A DNA stretch of 64,000 nt from positions 124,001-188,000 of the forward strand of contig CAWBJQ010000003.1 in the NCBI GenBank assembly GCA_963789075.1, read 5' to 3'. This DNA comes from DATATJ01 sp963789075 (GTDB lineage: Bacteria; Acidobacteriota; Vicinamibacteria; Vicinamibacterales; CAVVIG01). This document shows, piece by piece, positions 46,685 to 54,209 of the stretch (position 1 is its first letter; every line of letters begins with the position of its first letter). The translations under genes were made by a program, and so were the position numbers. The notes under the pieces are model-generated. The model was not told the DNA's origin. It made no database searches and saw only the letters and a program-made list of their open reading frames with translations.

Positions 46685-49600
46685 CTACAGCATCGCGCCG
46701 GCGACGTTCGCCGCCTGTGTGTTGACGTTCGACGTCACGCCACCGTCGACGAGAATGCTCACGAAGGGAACGAGGCCAGACGTCGACACCTGGACGCAGA
46801 CGATGTGCGGGCCGCCTGAGGGGTCCTTGCTCCACGTCCCGTAGCCGCTGAACGTGATCGTGTCGCAGTCGCCCGACGCGGCCGTCGAGGCGCTCGAATT
46901 GAGCGCGCCGACCCATAGCAATCCCTGCATCCGGAACGTGGCGTCCTCGGTGTGGTTCGTGTACTCGAACGATGCGCTCCCCGCCTCGGCGGGCAAGTCG
47001 TAGCGGTAGGAGAATTCGTGCCCCGAGGACGCCGAGACTCGCGCGGCGCCGCCCGACGCCGCGACGTAAGGCGATCCAGACATCGCCTCGAATCGAAGAA
47101 ACGGATCCAGCGCCGAACCCGAACCGACGATGAACGTGTTCTGCAAATCGGGCGCGGGAAACGCGAAGCCCTCCGGGAACGGCAAGTGCAGCATGCCGTG
47201 GTAGCGGAACACCAGTTGACCGTTCACGCCGGTTTCAAAAGAGGCAGGACCGCGAAACGCGAACGTCGTTCGGGGAATTCTTTCTTCAAGGTCGAGCATC
47301 GCCACGAGCCAGTTGGTGGTGATCATGCCCCGCCGCAGGAACGGACCGATCACCTTCCCCGTTTTCACGTTGACCGCGCCCACGGCGAGATCCAGCGGGT
47401 CGTCGAGATACGCGACGCCGTCCATCTTGTAGGTCTGCTTCGGAAAGCGGAGCAGCTCGGAATGTCCGAGCAGCGAGTCGGGAATCCGGCTCTTGAACGC
47501 GGCGGCGACCGGCGACTGCGGCAGCGACGCCAGCAGGCCGCCGGGCCGGAGCGCCTGAACCGCGATCGACACGGCATCACCAAACCGCTCGCCGAATTGA
47601 ACCTGGAAACGTCCCGACAGACACGAACGGCCGCTCGCGGGTCCGCCGAGCTCGGACGTGTTCAGCGAGAAGTCATCGCCGAAGGAATTGTCGCGCACCG
47701 AGGCGGTGAGCTCATAGATCGTGTTCACGGGCAATTCGGGGACGTCCGCGCCCGGCGTTGGTCCTTCCGGCGCTTTCGTGCTGACGTGGATGTGCGGGTG
47801 CAGCGCGGTGCCGTCGCCTGGGATGCTTGCCGTGTGTCCGTTGGGACTCGTGAACGGCAGCGGAAAGCGGACGGGCGGCCCGAGCACGCTGAGCGGAACG
47901 AACGTCGTCGCGTGCGCGGTGTAATCCAGCTTGCCGTCGGGCCGCTGTTCGAATCGGGCCCAGGCCGATCCGTATTGGCCCGGGAACTTGAGCGGAGCCT
48001 TCGGCAGGGCCGGATTCACGGCCGCTAGAGCGAGGATCGCCGAATTCAGGAAGAAGAGATTGAACTGAAGGTTCGTGACCTCGCCCGTGATCAGGTTCAG
48101 ATCGCCAGAAGACAACGAGTCGGTCCCGTCCATCACTTGATGTTGCAGCGCCGGCAGCTTGAAGAACTGCGGCGCCGTCAGCCGGCCGTCCTCGCCCTTG
48201 AGCCCCTTGGGATGCGTCACCTCGAAGTGCGCGACGTTGTCCACCGGTGGGTAGAACCGGATGCGCACCGATCCGCGCAGCCGGCTGTCCAGCAGCGCGA
48301 GTCCGCCGAAGAGAAGCTTGCCTGTGAGGCCGAACTCGGCTTCCTTCACATCCGTTGTGTGCACGGCTCGCAGCGCGTCGCCGTAGTAGCTCGACTCGGG
48401 ATTCAGCGGAAGCACCTGCTCGAGGCCCGGTGGGAGCTGCAGCGTCCACCGTGAACGGTCGGACCCTCGCTCGGCCGGCCGCGCGGCAGACTTGCGGCGC
48501 AATCCGCCCATCACCATCCCGCCGACGATGCCGAGGAATGCAGTGGCGAACTGGACGGTGTAGCCAACCGATGCGATCCTGCCCGCCATCGTGCGGAACT
48601 GCGGTCCGACGGGAGCCCGGTACGCCGCAACGGCGTCAAGCGGAATTGTCCGACCGAGATCGATCGGCTCGAACCGCGTCCCGTATGTCTGGTTGATCGT
48701 CGCGAGCAGGCGGTTTGCGATGACGGCCTGGCCGGTTCTTCCCGGGTAGTATCCGTTCAATGAATAAAATCCGCCGAGGAAGTCCGCGGTGAGCACCTTT
48801 GCGCCGACGGTCACGCCTCGCTCTCTCACGCCGCGGAACACGTCGTGCAGATCGGCGAGCGCGGCTTCGTGCGCGCCGGCGAGCGCCGCAATCTCCGCGT
48901 TGAGCGCCGCCACGCGGCGGCTGATCTCGGCCGCCGCATCTCCACGCAGAATCGACCCGATCGGCAGTGCCGCGGTGCGCTTCGAAGCGACCTGACAGCC
49001 AATCTCCATCAGTCCGTTGACGGTGATACGGTCCTCGTCTCGGAGGCCGTAGTCGCTTTGGATGGCTGCCGCGGGAAGCTTGACCACGCGGGAGGCCGCC
49101 TCGAGCGACGAGAAGTGCGCCGTGTCCATCGGATCGGGAATCGTCGTGACGAGCACGTCGCACCCGGCCGCCCTGAGAGCGGTGAGCATCTCAGCGTACT
49201 GCGCGCGGAACAACGACCGTTCCGGGAGCAGGTCCGCATCGCTGCCGATGGCGGCATCGAGCGCCTCGGCAAACCCGAGCTCGATGATCGCGAAGGTCGG
49301 TTGCTGCCGGAGCCCGCACTCGAGCGCAGTCGCCAACGATGTGCTCCTGCCCTCGAGGAGTGCGGGCGTGCCGAGCACGAAGTTGAGGGCCGTCTGTTTC
49401 GCGTCGTATGAATGAATGAGTGGAGGAATGGGGATCCGCGTCAAGGCATCCGCCAGTGTCAGACCAGGTACGGAAAGATTCGCGAACGGCTCGATCGGCG
49501 GAAACGTGCTGAGCACCGTCGTCTGGTGATCGAACGGAAGGCGGACCGGCAGGCGCGCAAACCCCGGCGCCTCGCCGAGGCCCGGAGGCTGAATGAGCGG

Positions 49601-49744
49601 CTGCGGCAAATTGACGTTCATCTGCCGCGCGATCTGGGCCGCGAAGCTCTCTCGCTGGTCGTCTTCGCACAAGCCGAAGTTGGCCATACCGGCGGCGAGT
49701 CCTTCGCCGAGCACGACGAACCGCGTGGCGTCGAGTGTTTTCAT
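46685..49744 (-). CDS. 1019-residue protein with a degenerate SGNH-hydrolase-like N-terminal domain
   Basis: Residues ~1-380 follow the SGNH/GDSL layout: RFVVLGEGLAAGMANFGL at block I, LRAAGCDVLVTTIPDPMDTA in the middle and FYSLNGYYPGRTGQAVIANR at block V. The block I serine is replaced by glycine (GEGL for GDSL), block III lacks the Gly-x-Asn (IELGFAEAL) and the block V His is absent (YYPGR). A hydrophobic segment lies at ~400-425 (TVQFATAFLGIVGGMVMGGL). Residues ~440-1019 are a beta-rich region I do not recognise (SVRIRFYPPVDNVAHFEVTH, SYRYDLPAEAGSASFEYTNH). The gene is intact. It may be a binding or structural protein derived from a hydrolase. Confidence 0.6.
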   Translation of the reverse strand: MKTLDATRFVVLGEGLAAGMANFGLCEDDQRESFAAQIARQMNVNLPQPLIQPPGLGEAPGFARLPVRLPFDHQTTVLSTFPPIEPFANLSVPGLTLADALTRIPIPPLIHSYDAKQTALNFVLGTPALLEGRSTSLATALECGLRQQPTFAIIELGFAEALDAAIGSDADLLPERSLFRAQYAEMLTALRAAGCDVLVTTIPDPMDTAHFSSLEAASRVVKLPAAAIQSDYGLRDEDRITVNGLMEIGCQVASKRTAALPIGSILRGDAAAEISRRVAALNAEIAALAGAHEAALADLHDVFRGVRERGVTVGAKVLTADFLGGFYSLNGYYPGRTGQAVIANRLLATINQTYGTRFEPIDLGRTIPLDAVAAYRAPVGPQFRTMAGRIASVGYTVQFATAFLGIVGGMVMGGLRRKSAARPAERGSDRSRWTLQLPPGLEQVLPLNPESSYYGDALRAVHTTDVKEAEFGLTGKLLFGGLALLDSRLRGSVRIRFYPPVDNVAHFEVTHPKGLKGEDGRLTAPQFFKLPALQHQVMDGTDSLSSGDLNLITGEVTNLQFNLFFLNSAILALAAVNPALPKAPLKFPGQYGSAWARFEQRPDGKLDYTAHATTFVPLSVLGPPVRFPLPFTSPNGHTASIPGDGTALHPHIHVSTKAPEGPTPGADVPELPVNTIYELTASVRDNSFGDDFSLNTSELGGPASGRSCLSGRFQVQFGERFGDAVSIAVQALRPGGLLASLPQSPVAAAFKSRIPDSLLGHSELLRFPKQTYKMDGVAYLDDPLDLAVGAVNVKTGKVIGPFLRRGMITTNWLVAMLDLEERIPRTTFAFRGPASFETGVNGQLVFRYHGMLHLPFPEGFAFPAPDLQNTFIVGSGSALDPFLRFEAMSGSPYVAASGGAARVSASSGHEFSYRYDLPAEAGSASFEYTNHTEDATFRMQGLLWVGALNSSASTAASGDCDTITFSGYGTWSKDPSGGPHIVCVQVSTSGLVPFVSILVDGGVTSNVNTQAANVAGAML

Positions 49745-49824
49745 AGGGCGCGCTCGATTCAGGGACTGGGTGGCGGCGATTCTACAGTAAGGAGGGGGCC
49801 CGGCGAGAGTTCAGATCATCCGCG

Positions 49825-49854
49825 TCCAGATCTCGGCGCGCGTCGAGATCTGGA
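49825..49854. promoter_or_regulatory. Perfect 11-bp inverted repeat in a divergent promoter region
   Basis: TCCAGATCTCG (49825-49835) and CGAGATCTGGA (49844-49854) flank an 8-base GC loop. It lies between the divergent 1019-residue protein gene and the aldolase gene, ~80 bp from the former's start. At this position it is more likely an operator or 5'-leader structure than a terminator. Confidence 0.45.
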
Positions 49855-50034
49855 TGCTGATGGTTGTCTCGAACTGGATGACAGAGCGGCGTCGTACGAC
49901 GGCCGCGGTGCGTTTACGCCGATCTGTCCGCGAGCGCATCGCGCAAAACTACGCCACGTGACAAGGACGAAAGCTTCCATTAGCATCTGCGCAGGTTTTC
50001 CGACGCGTCTGCACGATTCACGACAGGAGGCCAT

Positions 50035-50889
50035 ATGAAGGTGCGCCTGGCTCTGGTCGTCGCGCTGCTGCTCTTTGCCGCGAGCGTCCGGCGGGCGCCG
50101 CGCCTGCTCGCGGCAGACGAACCGCAGAATCATGTGATTGAGCTGCTGGCGGCGGGCCGTCCCGCCGTCGGCGTCTGGACGGGCGCCATTCCGGCGACGC
50201 GCATCGCGAAGGTTCTCGCCACGAGCGACGCGGACTTCATCGTCGCCGACATGGAGCACGACATCTACGACTTTCAGGCGCTGCATCGGTTCCTGCTCGA
50301 GATCGCCGACTTCCACGGTCGCTATCGGACCGAGCCGCGGCCGGCGCCCGGGGTGTTGGTGAAGCTGGCGCATCGCGGCGCGTGGGATCCGCGCTACGAG
50401 ATTTCAGAGGCGATGCGTGTCGGCCCCGCGGTCGGCGTCTGGGTGCCGATCGTCGAGAGCGGCGCCGAAGCCGCGCGCATCGTGTCGGCGTTCGGACAGT
50501 CCGAGCAGCCCGGTTTGGAAGGCGTCAACGTCTCGAGCCAGGGCGGCCACACCGGGGTGTCGCCGCTGTGGCCGCTGAACCCGCAAGGGCGGCTGATGGT
50601 CGTCGTGATGATCGAGACGGAGGAAGGTGTACGACACGCAGAAGAGATCGTGTCGACGTCAGGCATCGCAGCGGTGCACGTCGTGCACCTGGCGGAAGCG
50701 GACAACGACAGGATTCTGAAACTGTGCCAGATCCATCACGTCGTGCCGGCGATCGATGCGACGCCCGACGATGTGAAGACGCGGGTGAACGCTGGCTGGA
50801 GGTTGATCAGCCTCGGCTGGGATTTCGACATGCTGCAGAAGCAGCTCCGCGACTCGCTCAAGGCCACGCGAACAGCGATTGGCAAGTGA
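50035..50889 (+). CDS. Exported HpcH/HpaI-family aldolase-like protein
   Basis: A 284-residue protein with a clear signal peptide (MKVRLALVVALLLFAASV...LLAADEP), preceded by CAGGAGG. The TIM-barrel family motifs follow: FIVADMEHDIYDFQALHRFL, VLVKLAHRG, AVGVWVPIVESGAEAARIVS and VVVMIETEEGVRHAEEIVST with the metal-binding Glu and later LAEADNDR. The family performs retro-aldol cleavage of 2-oxo-3-deoxy acids with Mg2+/Mn2+ in the cytoplasm. Export of such an enzyme is unusual. It stands as a single gene. Confidence 0.83.
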   Translation: MKVRLALVVALLLFAASVRRAPRLLAADEPQNHVIELLAAGRPAVGVWTGAIPATRIAKVLATSDADFIVADMEHDIYDFQALHRFLLEIADFHGRYRTEPRPAPGVLVKLAHRGAWDPRYEISEAMRVGPAVGVWVPIVESGAEAARIVSAFGQSEQPGLEGVNVSSQGGHTGVSPLWPLNPQGRLMVVVMIETEEGVRHAEEIVSTSGIAAVHVVHLAEADNDRILKLCQIHHVVPAIDATPDDVKTRVNAGWRLISLGWDFDMLQKQLRDSLKATRTAIGK

Positions 50890-50919
50890 CCGATGTCACC
50901 AACTCACAACTGTGAGCGG

Positions 50920-51417
50920 CTATGGGCGTTTCCTATAGTGGTCCATCCCGGTGCCGTAGTTCTTCGTGCCGGGCAACGTATAACCGTGCTCAACGATCAG
51001 GGTGGTTTCCACGGTCATCTCGCGCCCGTCGTCGCTGAGCGTCCGAACCTCTTTGCTTCGCACGGTGTACGGCACGTCCTGAACGGTCTCGGACACTAAG
51101 CTCGATCCGTTCCAATACGAGTTGAACGGCGGACCAACGCTCGCCTCGGCGGGCGTGGCGGTCTGGCCGCGTGGCGCGTCCACGATTCTGTAACTGACGG
51201 CGCTACTTTTGCCGCCGCGTCTTGTCTCGACCGTCAGCTCGGTCGGGGTCTGCGTGATCACGACGGTGACCGGGCCGACAAAATCCGGGTAGTGCGCGGA
51301 TTCGCTTCGCGCTTCATCCATCGTCCACGTGCCCGAAAAGTCCGGCTTCAATTGCGCGCGTGCCGGGTGAGTGATGACGAGACCGGTGAGAAGGACGGCG
51401 AGCACAGCACGAGCCAT
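50920..51417 (-). CDS. Exported lipocalin-like beta-barrel protein
   Basis: 165 residues from the ATG at 51417, with a strong AGGAGG site. The signal peptide (MARAVLAVLLTGLVITHPARA) is followed by QLKPDFSGTWTMDEARSESA, the 'FSGTWxxDxxxS' start of a group of small secreted beta proteins common in Acidobacteriota. Later strands are TVVITQTPTELTVETRRGGK and EMTVETTLIVEHGYTLPG. The ORF extends upstream to 51630 without support. A distant relative is encoded at 58427-58891. Function unknown. Confidence 0.75.
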   Translation of the reverse strand: MARAVLAVLLTGLVITHPARAQLKPDFSGTWTMDEARSESAHYPDFVGPVTVVITQTPTELTVETRRGGKSSAVSYRIVDAPRGQTATPAEASVGPPFNSYWNGSSLVSETVQDVPYTVRSKEVRTLSDDGREMTVETTLIVEHGYTLPGTKNYGTGMDHYRKRP

Positions 51418-51563
51418 GTACAAGCACCTCCTGGGAGCGAGAATACATTGGGACCAGCCGCTCGTCATGCGCTCATTGCGCGACGTTGCGCCGGGCTCAG
51501 CAATATAGGCGCGTAACGGGAGGAGTCGTCCCCTGGTGGATGACGCGGCGGGGTGAGATCTGT

Positions 51564-52085
51564 ATGCGTACCATCGTCGTCGTCGATTACGATCCGCGCT
51601 GGCCGGAGCTTTTTGAGCAGGTGAAGTCACACGTCTGGCCGATGGTCTCCGATTTCGCCGTTTCGGTGGAGCATGTGGGCAGCACCTCAGTGCCAGGACT
51701 GGCCGCCAAGCCGATCATCGATATCGACGTCGTGGTTCCTGCCGAGGCCGATATACCCGTCGCGATTCAACGTCTGGCAACGTTGGCCTATGTGCACCTG
51801 GGCGATCTCGGCGTTGAAGGCCGCGAAGCCTTCGACAGCCCTGATGGACTGCCCAATCACCATCTCTATGTTTGTCCGCGCGGCAGTGTGGGCCTTATGA
51901 ATCACTTAGCCGTTCGCGACTACCTTCGCTCACATCCTGAAGCGACGCAGGAATATGGCGCCCTGAAAAAGCGGCTCGCCAGCGAGTTTCCGCACGACAT
52001 TGACAGTTACGTGGAGGGCAAGACCGGATTCCTTCTCCAGATCTTCCGACAAGCATCTACAATCCAGCGCGGATACTGCCGATAA
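51564..52085 (+). CDS. GrpB family protein (UPF0157)
   Basis: 173 residues from the ATG at 51564. The family signature is complete: IVVVDYDPRWPELFEQVKSH, VEHVGSTSVPGLAAKPIIDI (nucleotidyltransferase-like GSTS with paired Asp), NHHLYVCPRGS and RDYLRSHPEATQEYGALKKR. GrpB proteins belong to the nucleotidyltransferase superfamily; the substrate is generally unknown. The next gene, a kinase, starts 16 bp later on the same strand, so the two may be cotranscribed. Confidence 0.9.
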   Translation: MRTIVVVDYDPRWPELFEQVKSHVWPMVSDFAVSVEHVGSTSVPGLAAKPIIDIDVVVPAEADIPVAIQRLATLAYVHLGDLGVEGREAFDSPDGLPNHHLYVCPRGSVGLMNHLAVRDYLRSHPEATQEYGALKKRLASEFPHDIDSYVEGKTGFLLQIFRQASTIQRGYCR

Positions 52086-52101
52086 GTACGCTGCCACGTT
52101 C

Positions 52102-54024
52102 ATGACGGGACAGACGGTCACGCACTATCGGGTCGGCGAAAAGCTCGGCGAGGGCGGCACCGCGGTGGTGTATCGCGCCGAAGATCTCGCGCTGTACCGC
52201 GAGGTCGTGCTGAAGTTCTTCTCCTGCGAAGGCGCGGCCGGCGCTGCGCGGTTTCTCCACGAGGCGCGCACGATATCGAGCCTCAACCATCCGAACATCT
52301 GCACGATTTACGAGATCGGCGAACACGAGGGGCGTCACTTCCTCGCGATGGAAATGCTCGACGGGCAGGTACTGTCGCGCGCGATTGACGGACGGCCGCT
52401 GAAGATCGATCGGGTCATCGACTTCGGGACGCAGATTGCCGACGCGCTCGACGCGGCACATGCCGAACGCATCGTGCATCGCGACCTCAAGCCGGCGAAC
52501 ATCTTCGTCACGCGCAGCGGACGCATCAAGCTGCTCGACTTCGGCGTGGCCGTGCTGCTGCCGCGCCGGACCGATTCGACAACACCCTCGCTCTCCCTCT
52601 CTTCGTCCGCGGGCACGATTCCGTACATGTCGCCCGAGCAGGCGCGGGCCGAGGAGCTCGATCACCGGACGGACCTCTTCTCGCTCGGCACGGTCCTGTA
52701 CGAAATGGCGACCGGCAGGCATCCATTCGCGGGGCGCACAGCCGCCGATGTTCGTGCGGCGATCCTCGGTTCGCCTCCGCAGCCGTCGTACACGCTCAAC
52801 CCCGCGGTGCCGTTGGAGCTCGATCGGATCATCAGCAAAGCGCAGGAGAAGGATCCCGCGCTTCGCTATCAGACCGCCTCGGACCTCCGCGCGGATCTGC
52901 AGCGGCTGAAGCGCGACCTCGATCGGGCGAATGGCGCAGCCCCGCACGCAATCCAGAAGCCGGGAGGGCCGAGGTCCCTGCGCGTGTCGCGGCGATTGCG
53001 GATCGGCGCAATGGGCGGCCTTGCGCTGATGGCGGGCATCGGCATCGGATGGCTCACGATCGCGGTGGCACGGAGTCGGCCTGGCGCCGCCGCACCCGGC
53101 GAGCTCGTCACGGGCACGGTGCAGCGCGCCGACATCGCGCTGCCACCCGACATCGCGCCGGAGACGAGGAGTCCGGCGCGTTCCGATCTCGCCCGCCCCG
53201 CGCGGCCTGCAGCGGTGTCTCAGAAGCCGGTGCCGCCGCATTCAGAGGCCGATGCCCCATTAGGGACGGCGCAGCCGCACACGAATGCCCCACGGCCATC
53301 CGCGCCGATCGATCAGCTCCTCGTCGGACGGCAGCAGATTGCGTTGAAGCTCTACGACCAGGCGATCCAAAGTCTGCGGAAGGTCGCGGACGGTCCCGAT
53401 CGGCGGCAGGCGATCGACGCCGCGTTTCTGATCGCGTCGGTGCACGATACGCGCGGAGACGTCGCGAACGCGATGGGCGCGTACGTCGAGATCGCGAGTC
53501 GCTTTCCGGAGGATCCCCGAGCCGCCGAGGCGCTTCTGCGGCTCGCCGAGTCGACGTTGAAGTCGAAGCGGCGCGACGGCGAGCAGGAGGCTGCGCGGAC
53601 GCTCACGCAGCTCGTTGCGAAATACCCGGCAAGCGCGGAGGCGCCGCGGGCGCTGCTGATGCGCGGCGACATCGAGGCGCGGCAGGGTGGATATCAGCGC
53701 GACGAAGTGCTCGGCGGATCGACGCCGACCGCGGTGGTCACGTATCGGGCAGTGACCGACAGGTACGCGTCGAGCGATGCCGCAACGGAAGCCTTCAACA
53801 AGCTCGCGCGCATCTACGCGAATGCCAAGCGGTTCGAGATCGCCGCCCAGACGTTTCAGATGCTGGCGGCACGCGACCCGGCCGACCGGTACGACGCCTG
53901 GTTCGCCGCGGGCGAGCTCTTCGACAAACGCCTGAAAGACAAGACGCGTGCGCGAGAGGCGTACTCGCACGTGCCTTCGTCATCGCCGCATTACGCGGAA
54001 GCGCAAAAGCGCTCGAGGCCGTAA
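52102..54024 (+). CDS. Membrane serine/threonine protein kinase with periplasmic TPR region
   Basis: 640 residues, intact. Kinase domain in residues 1-~270: Gly loop GEGGTAVVYR, HRDLKPAN at ~126, DFGVA at ~146 and SPEQARAEELDHRTDLF. A single helix lies at ~300-322 (GGLALMAGIGIGWLTIAVA). After a Pro-rich linker, residues ~430-640 form TPR-like repeats (LLRLAESTLKSKRRD, AFNKLARIYANAKRFEIAAQ, YDAWFAAGELFDKRLKDKTR). The start at 52102 (MTGQTVTHYRVGEKLGEGG) matches the paralogue at 3183 (MIGQTISHYGVLEELGAGG). Likely an envelope-sensing kinase. Confidence 0.9.
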   Translation: MTGQTVTHYRVGEKLGEGGTAVVYRAEDLALYREVVLKFFSCEGAAGAARFLHEARTISSLNHPNICTIYEIGEHEGRHFLAMEMLDGQVLSRAIDGRPLKIDRVIDFGTQIADALDAAHAERIVHRDLKPANIFVTRSGRIKLLDFGVAVLLPRRTDSTTPSLSLSSSAGTIPYMSPEQARAEELDHRTDLFSLGTVLYEMATGRHPFAGRTAADVRAAILGSPPQPSYTLNPAVPLELDRIISKAQEKDPALRYQTASDLRADLQRLKRDLDRANGAAPHAIQKPGGPRSLRVSRRLRIGAMGGLALMAGIGIGWLTIAVARSRPGAAAPGELVTGTVQRADIALPPDIAPETRSPARSDLARPARPAAVSQKPVPPHSEADAPLGTAQPHTNAPRPSAPIDQLLVGRQQIALKLYDQAIQSLRKVADGPDRRQAIDAAFLIASVHDTRGDVANAMGAYVEIASRFPEDPRAAEALLRLAESTLKSKRRDGEQEAARTLTQLVAKYPASAEAPRALLMRGDIEARQGGYQRDEVLGGSTPTAVVTYRAVTDRYASSDAATEAFNKLARIYANAKRFEIAAQTFQMLAARDPADRYDAWFAAGELFDKRLKDKTRAREAYSHVPSSSPHYAEAQKRSRP

Positions 54025-54076
54025 GCTATCCGAGCGTCAACATAGCGAAGGAACGGGATCTACCTGCTACCAGGCC

Positions 54077-54168
54077 TTCATCACCGAGACACGAAGAACA
54101 CGAAGTGCACGAGGATTGGCATATAAAAATTCTTCGTGATCTCCTACTCTCCGTGCCTTCGTGATGAA
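54077..54168. terminator. Imperfect inverted repeat between convergent kinase genes
   Basis: Left arm beginning ttcatcacc and containing two cacgaag words; right arm with two cttcgtg words and ending gtgatgaa; AT-rich centre (atataaaaattc). It is of the 'cacgaag...cttcgtg' type often seen as an intergenic repeat. It lies 53 bp after one kinase gene and 42 bp before the end of the other, so it probably ends transcription in both directions. Confidence 0.45.
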
Positions 54169-54209
54169 CATCGCCGTCACAGCAACGACGGCCCGCACGC
54201 GATCAGCGT

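Noticed and set aside
51525..51560. Similarity of VVPWWMTRRG before the GrpB gene to VIPWWMTRW in the ICMT-like protein at 46181
   Set aside because: Only about ten residues, with no further match on either side; too short to call a gene remnant.
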